A DNA stretch of 64,000 bases from JADJYF01 sp965278995 (GCA_965278995.1 OZ257136.1:4154001-4218000); one strand, 5' to 3'. Shown: positions 1 through 8,980, counted from the first letter of the stretch. Notes: generated from the sequence alone by a model not told the origin. Made by a program: numbers and translations.

Positions 1-1
1 C

Positions 2-376
2 AACCCGTTGGGTGGCTGCTTGCCGATACTCGTGCAGATCCCGGTCTTCATCTCCCTCTACTGGGTATTGCTGGAAAGCGTCGAAATGCGCCAGGCGCCG
101 TTCATTCTATGGATAGGTGATCTGTCGGAGAAAGACCCATACTTTGTCTTGCCGTTGCTGATGGGTATCAGCATGTGGTTCCAGCAGAAACTGAACCCGG
201 CACCGTTGGATCCGATGCAAGCTAAAGTGATGCAGGTACTGCCTATCGTGTTCACGGCATTCTTCGCTTTTTTCCCCTCTGGGCTCGTACTCTACTGGGT
301 GGTAAATAATATCCTGTCGATTGCACAGCAATGGCAGATTACGCGCAGCATAGAAAGCGGCGCTGGCTCGACCTGA
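2..376 (+). CDS. yidC: YidC membrane protein insertase, C-terminal part (5' end outside window)
   Basis: Inner-membrane insertase that helps newly made membrane proteins fold into the bilayer, alone or with SecYEG. Only the last 124 codons are present. The frame is open from base 2 and begins NPLGGCLPIL, a highly conserved YidC segment. Hydrophobic segments follow (PVFISLYWVLLE, YFVLPLLMGISMWF, VLPIVFTAFFAFFPSGLVLYW) and match the last transmembrane helices of the family, including the FPSGLVLYWVVNN signature near the end. mnmE starts 18 bp downstream on the same strand, the standard yidC-mnmE order near the origin region of gammaproteobacteria. The identity is seen directly; the missing N-terminal periplasmic domain is inferred. 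Confidence 0.97.
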   Translation, partial: NPLGGCLPILVQIPVFISLYWVLLESVEMRQAPFILWIGDLSEKDPYFVLPLLMGISMWFQQKLNPAPLDPMQAKVMQVLPIVFTAFFAFFPSGLVLYWVVNNILSIAQQWQITRSIESGAGST

Positions 377-394
377 GCGAGTACCGACACAGAT

Positions 395-1735
395 ATGGCC
401 AGTGAAACGATCGCTGCCATATCGACGCCGCCAGGGATGGGAGGCATCGGTATCATCCGCGTCTCGGGGCCGGCCGCAGCAGCAATAGCACGCACGATCT
501 GCGGTACCGAGCCCATCGCACGCGAGACGCGGTACGTCGAGTTCCGCGACGCCAGCGGCGGAACCATTGACCGCGGCCTGCTGTTGTATTTTCGAGCGCC
601 GTTCTCCTATACCGGCGAAGACATCGCCGAATTTCATGCGCATGGCAGCATCGCCGTGCTGGATCAACTGCTCGCACGAATACTCGGGTCTGGCGCACGG
701 CACGCCCGCCCGGGTGAATTCACGGAACGTGCCTTTCGAAATGGCAAGATGGATCTGGCTCAGGCCGAAGCTGTCGCCGATCTGATCGCGAGCCGCACGG
801 CCCGCGCGGCGCGTTCGACCATGCGCGCACTGCAAGGTGAATTCTCACGACGCGTCACCAACCTCGTTGACTCTCTGACGGAACTGCGCGCGGGCCTCGA
901 AGCCGCCATTGATTTTCCTGACGAACTAGCCGAGTTCACCGACTTGCCTTCCGGCTTAACGGAGCTACGCGCGGCGCTCGCGTCACTCCTGGCTGGCGCG
1001 CGGCACGGAGCGCGTTTGTGCGCAGGCGCCAATGTCGCTATCGTCGGCGCCCCGAATGTCGGCAAATCAACGCTGCTGAACGCCTTGTCTGAGAGTACGC
1101 GCGCAATCGTGAGTCCGCAGGCTGGCACCACGCGCGATGTCATCGAGGTCGAGATTAGTCTCTCTGGGCTGCCAATGCGGTTGTGCGACACAGCCGGCCT
1201 GCATGCCTCTCGTGACCCCATCGAGCTGGAAGGCATCCGGCGTGCAGAAGCTGCCATGGCGACTGCTGACGTGCTGCTCGTCGTCGTGGCTGAACCTGAA
1301 ATAAAACCAGCCAGCCAGCACTTGACGACCGCAGACGTGAACGTTTTTGACGACAAGGCCGTCATCGTCGTTCATAACAAGATTGATCTATATGACGCCC
1401 AGCCGAGCACCGTATCCGCCGATAGCGCCAGCCATGTTTTTCTGAGCGCCCGAGATGCTGTTGGTATAGAAGGCCTGCAGCAGGCGTTGTTATCGGCACT
1501 GGTCGGCGCGGAACGCGACGAGAACGAATTCTCCGCGCGCGCCAGACATGTTGCTGCGCTTGAAGATGCGGCTGCGCTGCTCGAGGCTATCGAGGTCGGC
1601 ATCATCCGACACTCGCCTGAAATTGTCGCCGACATCTATCGACTCGCGGCCGGTGCACTCGAAACCATCACCGGAACGACGACCAGCGAAGACCTCCTCG
1701 GTGAAATTTTTTCGCGCTTCTGTTTGGGCAAATAG
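395..1735 (+). CDS. mnmE: tRNA modification GTPase MnmE (TrmE)
   Basis: GTPase that works with MnmG to install the carboxymethylaminomethyl group on U34 of certain tRNAs. At 446 residues it has the family's usual length. The N-terminal tetrahydrofolate-binding domain starts ETIAAISTPPGMGGIGIIRVSG. The G domain, from about residue 213, shows the P-loop GAPNVGKST, the DTAG switch (LCDTAGLH) and the NKID specificity motif (VHNKIDLY). The protein ends FCLGK, a variant of the C-terminal FCIGK box that carries the catalytic cysteine. It probably shares a transcript with yidC. The 190 bp that follow hold no gene I can support. Confidence 0.98.
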   Translation: MASETIAAISTPPGMGGIGIIRVSGPAAAAIARTICGTEPIARETRYVEFRDASGGTIDRGLLLYFRAPFSYTGEDIAEFHAHGSIAVLDQLLARILGSGARHARPGEFTERAFRNGKMDLAQAEAVADLIASRTARAARSTMRALQGEFSRRVTNLVDSLTELRAGLEAAIDFPDELAEFTDLPSGLTELRAALASLLAGARHGARLCAGANVAIVGAPNVGKSTLLNALSESTRAIVSPQAGTTRDVIEVEISLSGLPMRLCDTAGLHASRDPIELEGIRRAEAAMATADVLLVVVAEPEIKPASQHLTTADVNVFDDKAVIVVHNKIDLYDAQPSTVSADSASHVFLSARDAVGIEGLQQALLSALVGAERDENEFSARARHVAALEDAAALLEAIEVGIIRHSPEIVADIYRLAAGALETITGTTTSEDLLGEIFSRFCLGK

Positions 1736-1927
1736 CGCCTGCCTGGCTGGCACGGCATAGACCCGATCGTTTCCTGGATGTCACGCCGGTCGCGTAACAT
1801 GCGTTTTGTCCTGGCTGTCCGGTCGGTGACAGAAGGTCTGTATCTGCTATGACAACCAGAATCTATTTCGAGTCGCCGTTTCAGCGCCTAACACAACACC
1901 ATTCCATCGTGCGAACAGGCTGAACGC

Positions 1928-2863
1928 ATGTCACTTTCCCCGGCCAACGATCGCCGTCTGCTCGTCGTCACCTTGAGCAATATCGGTGATCTTGTCCTGA
2001 CGACGCCAGTATTTGAAGCGCTTGCACAGAACTTTCCCGGTGTCCCGATAGATGTACTGGGTGATGCCCGCTCGATAGAACTGCTGCGTGCAGCGCCGTA
2101 CGCCGGTGAGTTTTTCGTGCGCGCCAAACGTGCGGGATGGCTCGCCCAATGGCAGCTCTTGCGCCGGATGCGACGCCGACGCTATGAGGTGATCGTCGAT
2201 TTGCGCACGCCCGTGCTTCCGTGGTTGCTGCGTGCGCGCCACCGTTGCATCAACCGTCGATCCACGCCTGCTGATATTCACGCGGTGCTCGATCACTACG
2301 CTGTGATCCGGGCTCTGGTCGAGCCCGTGCACCCGCCGCTTTGTCGCCTGTATGTTGCGGCGGATGCGGCAGCAGTGGCCGCACGCATGACCTGCGTGCT
2401 GCCGGGCAAACGCTGGCTCGCAGTCGCACCGGGGGCCAACTGGCCAGGTAAAAAATGGCCCAGTTCCTACTTTCGAGAACTGCTGATACTCGCCAAACCC
2501 TATGTTGACGGAGTGATCGTGCTCGGTTCGGCCGCTGACGCCTCCGACTGCACGACGCTGCAGGAAGCAGGTTTGCCGATGCTCGAAACGGCCGGCGCTA
2601 CCAGCCTGACGGTCGCTGCTGCGCTGATCGCACGCGCGAGTCTGTTCATCGGCAACGATTCCGGTCTGGGCCACGTCGCTGCCGCACTCGGTGTGCCAAG
2701 CCTCACCCTGTTCGGGCACGGGCGACCGCAACGTTACCGGCCGTGGGGCGAGCAGGCCCGCGTCATCATGGCCCCGCAGGCCAAGCTGAGTTTGCTCGAA
2801 CCGAAGACCGTCCTGGCGGAACTGACGGCTGCGTTGAATCGCATCCCGGTGCCAGCTCCCTGA
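1928..2863 (+). CDS. Glycosyltransferase family 9 (heptosyltransferase-like), LPS core assembly
   Basis: Predicted cytoplasmic GT-B enzyme of the ADP-heptose:LPS heptosyltransferase family, which adds heptose to the inner core of lipopolysaccharide. The 311-residue protein opens with a Rossmann-like segment (LLVVTLSNIGDLVLTTPVFEAL, matching the family's GDxxLTTP pattern). It has a GANWPGKKWP donor-site motif near residue 180 and NDSGLGHVAAALGVPSLTLFG near 240, both diagnostic of GT9. Its stop overlaps the next gene's start (TGATG), so the two are translationally coupled. Whether it is WaaC, WaaF or WaaQ-like cannot be settled by eye, so no symbol is given. The glnE-ilvE neighbourhood supports an LPS-core role. 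Confidence 0.88.
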   Translation: MSLSPANDRRLLVVTLSNIGDLVLTTPVFEALAQNFPGVPIDVLGDARSIELLRAAPYAGEFFVRAKRAGWLAQWQLLRRMRRRRYEVIVDLRTPVLPWLLRARHRCINRRSTPADIHAVLDHYAVIRALVEPVHPPLCRLYVAADAAAVAARMTCVLPGKRWLAVAPGANWPGKKWPSSYFRELLILAKPYVDGVIVLGSAADASDCTTLQEAGLPMLETAGATSLTVAAALIARASLFIGNDSGLGHVAAALGVPSLTLFGHGRPQRYRPWGEQARVIMAPQAKLSLLEPKTVLAELTAALNRIPVPAP

Positions 2864-3906
2864 TGCGTATCGCGCAGGTCATGCTTGCTAAAGGGTACGG
2901 CGGTGCCGAGCGGTCGTTTGTCGATCTGTGCAGCGAACTCGGCGCTCAGGGCCATCAGATCCTGGCTATCGGCCACCGTAACGGGCTTGCACTGCAGGCC
3001 CTGCAAAACTGTGTTGGCGTGAGCTGTTTCGGTGTTGGATGCCTGGGCGCCTGGGATCGCTACGCCGGTTATCGAATTCAGCGTGCGCTGCGCCAATTCG
3101 AACCGGCGCTCGTTCAAGCCCATCTGGCCCGCGCCGCGCTGCTGGGAGGACGCGCAGCACGCGCTATAAATCTGCATGCACTCGCCAAGACGCACAATCT
3201 CGTCGATCTCAAATACTATCGTTATCTCGATCATCTGGTGCCGACAACAGCGGTGCAGGCGGCCTATCTGCAGCGGCATGGCATCGTATCGACGATGTTC
3301 ACCGTAATCCCGAATTTTTCCAGATTGCCTGCCGCTGCAACGGCAAAGGAAAACGGTCCGGGACCGTTGAGGGTGAGGGCGCTGGGCCGCCACGTCCACA
3401 AGAAAGGGTTCGATTTGCTGCTCGGCGCGATAGCGACATTGTGTCGCGAAGGGCGCTCGCTCGAGGTCGTCATTGCCGGTAACGGGCCGGAGCGTGAGGC
3501 GCTTGAGCGAGAGCTGCGTGAGCACGATCTGGCTGCCGTCGTGAGACTGCCTGGCTGGGTCGACGATGTCAGCGCATTCCTCGCCGATGCCGATGTGTTC
3601 GTCTTGCCTTCGCGAGACGAGCCTTTCGGCATTGTGCTGCTCGAGGCCATGGCGAGCGGTGTGCCGATCATCGCGACACCCACAGCCGGGCCGCGCGAAA
3701 TACTGTCGATCGAAACCGCGCTGATACTGGATGAGATATCGAGCGCGGCAATCGCACGCGCGTTGGCAGCAGTGCAAGACGAGCCACAGCTCGCACAGTC
3801 ACGCGCCGAACGTGCACTAGCGCTCTATCGGGAACGCTACGCGGCCGAGGTCGTTGTCGCGCAGTATCTAGCGCTGTACAGGCGATTGCTCGAGACGCCA
3901 ACTTGA
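2863..3906 (+). CDS. Glycosyltransferase family 4
   Basis: Retaining GT-B glycosyltransferase, probably adding a sugar to LPS core or a related surface glycan. The chosen ATG overlaps the upstream stop (TGATG); the frame stays open further upstream but only as a shadow of the previous gene. The 347-residue protein begins MRIAQVMLAKGYGGAERSF, the glycine-rich loop typical of GT4 enzymes. It has a donor-side RALGRHVHKKGFDLLLGAI segment and the EPFGIVLLEAMASGVPII motif, where the two glutamates (E-x7-E) contact the sugar nucleotide. The substrate is unknown. It is convergent with the next glycosyltransferase gene, leaving only about 20 bp between the stops. Confidence 0.88.
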   Translation: MRIAQVMLAKGYGGAERSFVDLCSELGAQGHQILAIGHRNGLALQALQNCVGVSCFGVGCLGAWDRYAGYRIQRALRQFEPALVQAHLARAALLGGRAARAINLHALAKTHNLVDLKYYRYLDHLVPTTAVQAAYLQRHGIVSTMFTVIPNFSRLPAAATAKENGPGPLRVRALGRHVHKKGFDLLLGAIATLCREGRSLEVVIAGNGPEREALERELREHDLAAVVRLPGWVDDVSAFLADADVFVLPSRDEPFGIVLLEAMASGVPIIATPTAGPREILSIETALILDEISSAAIARALAAVQDEPQLAQSRAERALALYRERYAAEVVVAQYLALYRRLLETPT

Positions 3907-3926
3907 GCGCATCGCTGCAGAAGTAG

Positions 3927-4910
3927 CTAGGCTGGCACGAGCGCTTCATCGACCAGGCGTTGCCACAGCGCTTCGACACCGATACGCGCCAGACTATCCG
4001 CGGCAATCTCGGCTGCGAACTGACCGTTACCAGCCTGTTCGACGTCACCGCTGGCGAGCGCTCGTGCCGCCTGGCCGAGCGCATGGTTGCGCCGCCAGTT
4101 GCTCGGACCGAACAAGGCGAAGACAGGAATACCCGATGCCGAGAGTACGTGCATCGGCCCGGAATCGTTGGTTACAGCAAAGCGCGCGCGTTGGCCCAAG
4201 AGAGCGAGCTGCGGCAACGTAAAAGCATTTGTCGCATCAATTCCGACCGCAGTGGCTAGCGCTGCGTTCCGCTTTCGGTCGGCATCCCCACCCACCCATA
4301 CGATTGCGATTCCGCAGGAAGCAAGGCGCTGGCCAAGCTCGGCGTAATAAGGCCAGATCTTGCTCGGCCAGCGCTCGCTTGCGCCCGCATGCAAAACAAC
4401 AAAACTTCCAGTCGTTAAAGCATGGCGCACACACCACGAATCGACCAGCGCAATATCGGCCGCACTTTGTGGCAGCAGCGGCCGATCGCCGACAACGGTA
4501 ATCCCGACGCTCGCGAGAACCTCCAACTGGCGGGCGAAGATATGACACTGTCCGACCCAGGCGGTCGCGGGATGATGCGTATACGGGTATCTGGTATGGT
4601 TACCGACGCGTTCACGCGCGCCGGAGAGCGCGCACCACAGACCGCTGCGATCATTGCTTTGCAAATCGTAAATGCGATCATAGCGACCGCTACGGACCCA
4701 GCACAGGCTGGAAAGCGTGTCGCGTAAACCGCCGCGCGCGTGGGCGACAACCTGCAGTGCCGGCCAGCTGGCGAACAGTGTGGCAAACGGCGGCGTCGTC
4801 AGCACACACAGCGTGTCACCTGCATGATGCTTCACGATAGCGTCGACGAGTGGTGTCGCCATGACCACGTCGCCCAAGGCGCCCAGCTTGATGATGAGTA
4901 TGCGCTTCAT
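3927..4910 (-). CDS. Glycosyltransferase family 9 (second heptosyltransferase-like enzyme)
   Basis: Second GT9 enzyme of the cluster, on the opposite strand to the first. The chosen start gives MKRILIIKLGALGDVVMATP, an exact fit to the GT9 N-terminus. An in-frame extension of 16 residues upstream lacks family similarity and was rejected. The 327-residue product has VLHAGASERWPSKIWPYYAEL (donor site) and NDSGPMHVLSASGIPVFALFGPS (C-terminal GT9 signature). It probably adds heptose or a related sugar to the LPS inner core. The gene is divergent from the sulfotransferase gene, with about 160 bp between the starts. The exact acceptor is an open question. Confidence 0.88.
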   Translation of the reverse strand: MKRILIIKLGALGDVVMATPLVDAIVKHHAGDTLCVLTTPPFATLFASWPALQVVAHARGGLRDTLSSLCWVRSGRYDRIYDLQSNDRSGLWCALSGARERVGNHTRYPYTHHPATAWVGQCHIFARQLEVLASVGITVVGDRPLLPQSAADIALVDSWCVRHALTTGSFVVLHAGASERWPSKIWPYYAELGQRLASCGIAIVWVGGDADRKRNAALATAVGIDATNAFTLPQLALLGQRARFAVTNDSGPMHVLSASGIPVFALFGPSNWRRNHALGQAARALASGDVEQAGNGQFAAEIAADSLARIGVEALWQRLVDEALVPA

Positions 4911-5068
4911 GATGACCGAGGGACGCTCTGCAAATTTCGATTTGAACGCACGCTGCACAACCCTGCAAGAGCGGGCCTCAGGGAGGAGACGTGTAGAAGT
5001 CCAGGTCGAACTTGCTCAACGCTCCTGCTGTGTCTGTCTGTGCAGCGACCGGGCGATCACGCTGCGTC

Positions 5069-5881
5069 ATGAGTGATCCTGCTAACCCGTCTCTGTTTCG
5101 CTTTCATGGATGGCGGCGCGCGGCCGGCAATTTTGCCCTATTCAAACACCGGCATTGTGCCGGCCATCTGCTCAGCATGCATCAGTCCGGCACGCATTGG
5201 CTGAAATACATGCTCGCCAACGCACTGGCCCATCGTTACGGCCTGCCGCCGCCGCAGTTCAACCATGCCAATGATTTTATCGGCGGGCCGCGCGACGCAG
5301 TAGTACATGCCGTGCTGCCGCGATTGCTGAGCGGCCACACCATCGCGCATCCGTTGCTGCGAATCGCGTCGGTACATACGGTTTTCGGGCTGCCGCACCA
5401 TGTCGTTTTGCTGCGAGATATCCGCGATTCGCTTATTTCGAACTACATGAAGTGGCGTGAGCACTATGCAGTTTCGTTCAGCGTCTATCTCGAAGGTGAT
5501 CCTGCCGGCCGACGCTATAACAGCGACCTGTGGTGGTCGCTCCGTTTTCTGAATGCTTGGGGCGAAGTCGTGCAACGCGTCCCTACGCGCGTCACGGTCA
5601 TTCGCTATGAAGACCTGCGCGACGATACGCTCGGCGAACTCAACCGCGTGGCCAGCGCTCTCAAGCTTGAATTGTCCCCGGCAGCGCTGCAGCACGGCGT
5701 TGCGTGCGGCAGCAAAGTGCAGATGGAAGCGCGCCACGACCCGGCGCGCCCGCCCGGAGCCGTGCGCCGTGACACGGTGGTCGCTACGGCAACTTTCAAT
5801 GCGACCGACAGAGCGTTTTTCGCGCGGGTCGTAGCGCGCTATCTTCGCCACACTTTCGGCTATGACTATTCGTCTTGGTGA
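5069..5881 (+). CDS. PAPS-dependent sulfotransferase-like protein
   Basis: Predicted sulfotransferase that would move sulfate from PAPS to an alcohol or sugar hydroxyl. The 270-residue protein shows a 5'-phosphosulfate-binding loop variant (SMHQSGTHWLKYML, about residues 37-49) and the 3'-phosphate-binding strand-helix (VVLLRDIRDSLISNYMKW, about 112-129), in which Arg and Ser contact PAPS. A conserved-looking VIRYEDLRDD follows near residue 190. The start is the ATG giving MSDPANPSL; an extension of 19 residues upstream looks non-coding. It sits among LPS glycosyltransferase genes, which suggests a surface glycan as acceptor; that is inference. A decayed inverted repeat follows the stop. Confidence 0.8.
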   Translation: MSDPANPSLFRFHGWRRAAGNFALFKHRHCAGHLLSMHQSGTHWLKYMLANALAHRYGLPPPQFNHANDFIGGPRDAVVHAVLPRLLSGHTIAHPLLRIASVHTVFGLPHHVVLLRDIRDSLISNYMKWREHYAVSFSVYLEGDPAGRRYNSDLWWSLRFLNAWGEVVQRVPTRVTVIRYEDLRDDTLGELNRVASALKLELSPAALQHGVACGSKVQMEARHDPARPPGAVRRDTVVATATFNATDRAFFARVVARYLRHTFGYDYSSW

Positions 5882-5904
5882 GCGCAGGCGCCGGTGATCA
5901 AGGG

Positions 5905-5975
5905 CAGCTTGGTTAAAAATGTAGCGGGCGAAGGCGCTACGAAGCGCACCAGCGCAGTAGTTTTTCATCAGCCTG
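5905..5975. repeat. Decayed copy of palindromic MITE-like repeat, between convergent genes
   Basis: About 70 bp between the convergent stops of the sulfotransferase and GT4 genes. Its right end (GCGCAGTAGTTTTTCATCAGCCTG) is nearly identical to the right end of the 140-bp element at 13154-13293. Its left half (GCGGGCGAAGGC) recalls that element's TTGCGAGCGAAGGC. The long internal stem is missing and the left terminal repeat has several mismatches. It could act as a weak two-way terminator. Confidence 0.65.
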
Positions 5976-5977
5976 CT

Positions 5978-7084
5978 CTAAGGCGCCAGTCGGGTGTACA
6001 GAGCAAGCGTTGCCGAGGTCAGCTGCTCGACGGTGTAAGGATGCTGTGAAGGTATGGTTGGCCGAGCCCCCAACAGTGTGCGCGCAAGCGCGGCTGCAGC
6101 GGCGACATCGCCCGGTGCGACCAAGCCCCGGGGAAATACCGCGCGCAGGATTTCTTCCGTTCCGCCATGCGCGTAGCCAATCACCGGAACGCCGAGACTC
6201 AACGCTTCGATGGTCGTTCGGCCGAAGGCTTCCGGTTCACTGGTCAACGAGAAAACCAGATCGGAGATGGCCAGTACTTCACGCAGGTCGGAGCGTTCGC
6301 CAAGCATGGTCACATGCGCGCGTACGCCGCTCGCATCGATGCGTTGCCCGAGTTCCGTCACGAACGCCTGTTTACGCGGATGCGCGGCGCCTGCCAGCAC
6401 ACCGTGTACCGGCAGACCGCTGTTGCGCAAGCGCGCAATCAGATCAATGAAAGCGAGCTGCCCTTTCCAGCGCGTCAGACGACCGGGCAGCGTCAACAGG
6501 CGTTGCCCGACCAGTTGCGGATGTTCGGCTTCCCACGCCGCTCGCCAGCTCGGGTCTGGTCGGAATCCGACATGGTAGCGATCGCGTTCGATCCCGCGCG
6601 GGATGACTTCAATGCGCGCCGGATCGACGGTCGGGTAATGGTTGAGGACGTAATCGCGAATGTACTCGGAGATGGCAATCACGACATCCCCGCTGACCAT
6701 GATGCGACTGTAGCGATTGACCGTGTAAGGTCCGTGCACGGTCGTGACCCAGGCCGGCCGGGTGCCGCGAGCGCGCTGCCCCAAGGCAAAATGCGCCAGC
6801 CAGGCCGGCAGTCGAGAACGCGCGTGAACGATATCGACATCGGCGAACAACCGCCGTAAGGCGCGGATATGGCGCAGGCTGCCGATGCGCTTTTCGCCGA
6901 TGCCAAGCGCAATATGCTCGGCGCCGCAGGCCAGCAGTTCCGGCACCAGGCGGCCGCCGCCAGAGACGACCAGTGCGCGGTGACCGGCAGCGTGCAACGC
7001 GGCGGCAATCTGTATCGTGCCACGTTCGACGCCACCGACGTTCAGCTCCGGCAACAGCTGCACGACCGTCAGTCGCCGGCTCAT
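5978..7084 (-). CDS. Glycosyltransferase family 4
   Basis: GT4-type GT-B enzyme of 368 residues, with MSRRLTVVQLLPELNVGGVE at the N-terminus (glycine-rich acceptor loop) and EPEAFGRTTIEALSLGVPVIG near residue 285, the E-x7-E donor motif. A TLPGRLTRWKGQLAFIDLI segment in the middle matches the start of the second Rossmann domain. Its ATG overlaps the stop of the upstream ELM1-like gene by 4 bp (ATGA), so the pair is one translationally coupled unit. Proteins of this kind in LPS clusters usually transfer hexoses in the core. The sugar and acceptor cannot be read from the sequence. Confidence 0.88.
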   Translation of the reverse strand: MSRRLTVVQLLPELNVGGVERGTIQIAAALHAAGHRALVVSGGGRLVPELLACGAEHIALGIGEKRIGSLRHIRALRRLFADVDIVHARSRLPAWLAHFALGQRARGTRPAWVTTVHGPYTVNRYSRIMVSGDVVIAISEYIRDYVLNHYPTVDPARIEVIPRGIERDRYHVGFRPDPSWRAAWEAEHPQLVGQRLLTLPGRLTRWKGQLAFIDLIARLRNSGLPVHGVLAGAAHPRKQAFVTELGQRIDASGVRAHVTMLGERSDLREVLAISDLVFSLTSEPEAFGRTTIEALSLGVPVIGYAHGGTEEILRAVFPRGLVAPGDVAAAAALARTLLGARPTIPSQHPYTVEQLTSATLALYTRLAP

Positions 7085-8004
7085 GGCGCAGAGAACCGCA
7101 ACAGATCAGGCCAGCGGGCAAGAAGCAGATCGGCACAGCGATCCGCTTCGTGCAATGGCCCGACGGCACTCGTCGCGATCTGGTCAAGATCGGTGATGCG
7201 TCTGACCCAGCCGCGCGCGCAGAGCGCTTCTGCAATAGCCGTGACACGATCCGCGCGCCGTATCGGGACGTCAATCACGCCGACTTCGGTGCCCGCGGTC
7301 AGCGCCTCATAGAGCATGTTCGCGCTGTCCGCGCTGACCCAGGTTTGCGCAGCACGCGCGAGCATTTCCGGCAGCCATTCGCTAGCACATTCGTGATGCG
7401 AGACAAAACGAAAGCCGAGGTGACGCCGCGCCAGCGTCGCGAACGTGGTCGGTGTGCGTCGTGAATCGCTGAGCGTCCAGTCGAGGTCCGGGCGGTGAGA
7501 CACAATCCTGTCGATCTGCCGCAGGACTGCGTCGTCGTCCCAGCCATGATGACGGGACGGACCACCGATCAACAGCAGCCCGGCATCGCGCACGGTCGAG
7601 CAATCAGCGCGCAGGGGGTTCAGCGGCCCTTCGCTGACGATGACATTGGCCCGCGGCGCGGGCCGGTCGTGCCGCGGCACGATACATAGATCGAACCATG
7701 CTGTCGGCAACGCCGGGCGCATGAGATAGACGATGCGCGCACCGTGTGCGCGGCGCGCAGCCAGTAACGGCCACTGGCACGCGCGGCCAGCACCGAGAAC
7801 GAGATTGGGCACCGGCGTGCCTGGAGACACGCTCGTTCGCGCCAGCACAAAGTCGAGCAGCCGCGCAGCAGGTGCTTGCGGCACAGCAATACGTCGGACT
7901 TCGAGTGTCGAGCGCGCAGCCAGCGCGGCTAACAGCCCTTCGGTCTGCCGCTCATGGCCGCGCTTGCCGTCGGTCAACTGCCAGACGATGAGTGGCGCAG
8001 CCAT
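7081..8004 (-). CDS. ELM1/GtrOC1-family protein (DUF1022), putative nucleotide-sugar enzyme
   Basis: Member of the mitochondrial-fission-ELM1 family, whose bacterial relatives lie in cell-envelope loci. The chosen ATG gives MAAPLIVWQLTDGKRGHERQ, with the DGKxGHExQ signature of the family. An upstream in-frame TTG would add seven residues. Further matches are PNLVLGAGRACQWPLLAARR, an IGGPSRHHGWDDD segment and WVSADSANMLYEALTAGTEVGV, which resembles a GT-B C-terminal domain. The protein has 307 residues. It is the first gene of a coupled pair with the GT4 downstream. The biochemical role is not known; a role in glycan assembly is inferred from neighbours. Confidence 0.78.
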   Translation of the reverse strand: MAAPLIVWQLTDGKRGHERQTEGLLAALAARSTLEVRRIAVPQAPAARLLDFVLARTSVSPGTPVPNLVLGAGRACQWPLLAARRAHGARIVYLMRPALPTAWFDLCIVPRHDRPAPRANVIVSEGPLNPLRADCSTVRDAGLLLIGGPSRHHGWDDDAVLRQIDRIVSHRPDLDWTLSDSRRTPTTFATLARRHLGFRFVSHHECASEWLPEMLARAAQTWVSADSANMLYEALTAGTEVGVIDVPIRRADRVTAIAEALCARGWVRRITDLDQIATSAVGPLHEADRCADLLLARWPDLLRFSAP

Positions 8005-8034
8005 CGTCTGGACATCTGCCGCCAATCGAATCGA

Positions 8035-8958
8035 TCAGCGGACGAGCGTCAACCACTCTGGCGGACACTCGCGCCGTCCTTCGACCAGCGCCATGTAATC
8101 TTTCTGCAGCTTGCGCGTCACCGGCCCCATGGTGCCGGTACCGATGCGGCGGTTGTCGAGCTCGCGGATCGGCGTCACTTCGGCGGCCGTGCCCGTGAAG
8201 AACGCTTCGTCGGCGATATAGACTTCATCGCGCGTGATGCGTTTCTCGACGACTTCAATCTGTTCCTCACGCGCAATCTTCATCACCGTATCGCGTGTGA
8301 TGCCTTCCAGTGCGGAAGTGATCTGCGGGGTGTATAGCACCCCTTTACGCACGATGAAGATGTTCTCGCCACTGCCTTCGGCAACCATGCCTTCGTTGTC
8401 GAGCAACAGCGCTTCGTCATAACCGTCACGTGCCGCTTCCTGCAGCGCGAGAATGGAATTGATGTAGTTGCCGCAGGCCTTGGCCCGACACATGATGCTG
8501 TTGACCAGGTGCCGGGTATACGACGAAGTCTTGATGCGGATGCCTTTCTCGAGCGCATCGGCACCGAGATAAGCGCCCCAGAACCACGACGCAATCGCAA
8601 CATGCACCGAGAGATTCTGCGCGTGCAGCCCCATCCCTTCCGACCCGTAATAGGCGAGCGGTCGGATGTAGGCGGTTTCAAGTTTGTTCTCGCGCACGCT
8701 GGCCACGCAGGCTTCGGCAATAGCCGCTGGCGTGAACGTCATCGCCATCTCGAGGATGTGGGCAGAATCGAACAGTCGACGAACATGATCGTCGAGACGG
8801 AAGATGGCCGTACCTTTCGGTGTCTTATAGGCCCGTATCCCCTCGAATGCGCCAACGCCATAGTGCAACGAGTGCGTGAGCACGTGCACATTCGCGTCGC
8901 GCCACGGCACCATCGTGCCATCCATCCAGATCACTCCGTCGCGATCGGCGAAATTCAT
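8035..8958 (-). CDS. ilvE: Branched-chain amino acid aminotransferase
   Basis: PLP fold-type IV transaminase catalysing the last step of leucine, isoleucine and valine synthesis. The start ATG (MNFADRDGVIWMDGTMVPW) has GGAG about 11 bp upstream. A much longer in-frame extension is only the shadow of glnE. The 307-residue length matches IlvE. Family marks are THSLHYGVGAFEGIRAY, IRPLAYYGSEGMGL, the PLP-lysine region SIMCRAKACGNYINS, and GSGENIFIVRKGVLYTP near the C-terminus. The stop-to-start gap from glnE is short and both lie on the minus strand. The glnE-ilvE-LPS core order is known in pseudomonads. Confidence 0.96.
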   Translation of the reverse strand: MNFADRDGVIWMDGTMVPWRDANVHVLTHSLHYGVGAFEGIRAYKTPKGTAIFRLDDHVRRLFDSAHILEMAMTFTPAAIAEACVASVRENKLETAYIRPLAYYGSEGMGLHAQNLSVHVAIASWFWGAYLGADALEKGIRIKTSSYTRHLVNSIMCRAKACGNYINSILALQEAARDGYDEALLLDNEGMVAEGSGENIFIVRKGVLYTPQITSALEGITRDTVMKIAREEQIEVVEKRITRDEVYIADEAFFTGTAAEVTPIRELDNRRIGTGTMGPVTRKLQKDYMALVEGRRECPPEWLTLVR

Positions 8959-8980
8959 GCTGTTAACTCCTGCCTGCGGT

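Noticed and set aside
1736..1927. Promoter or small RNA between mnmE and the first GT9 gene
   Set aside because: No convincing -10/-35 pair, hairpin or frame could be identified.
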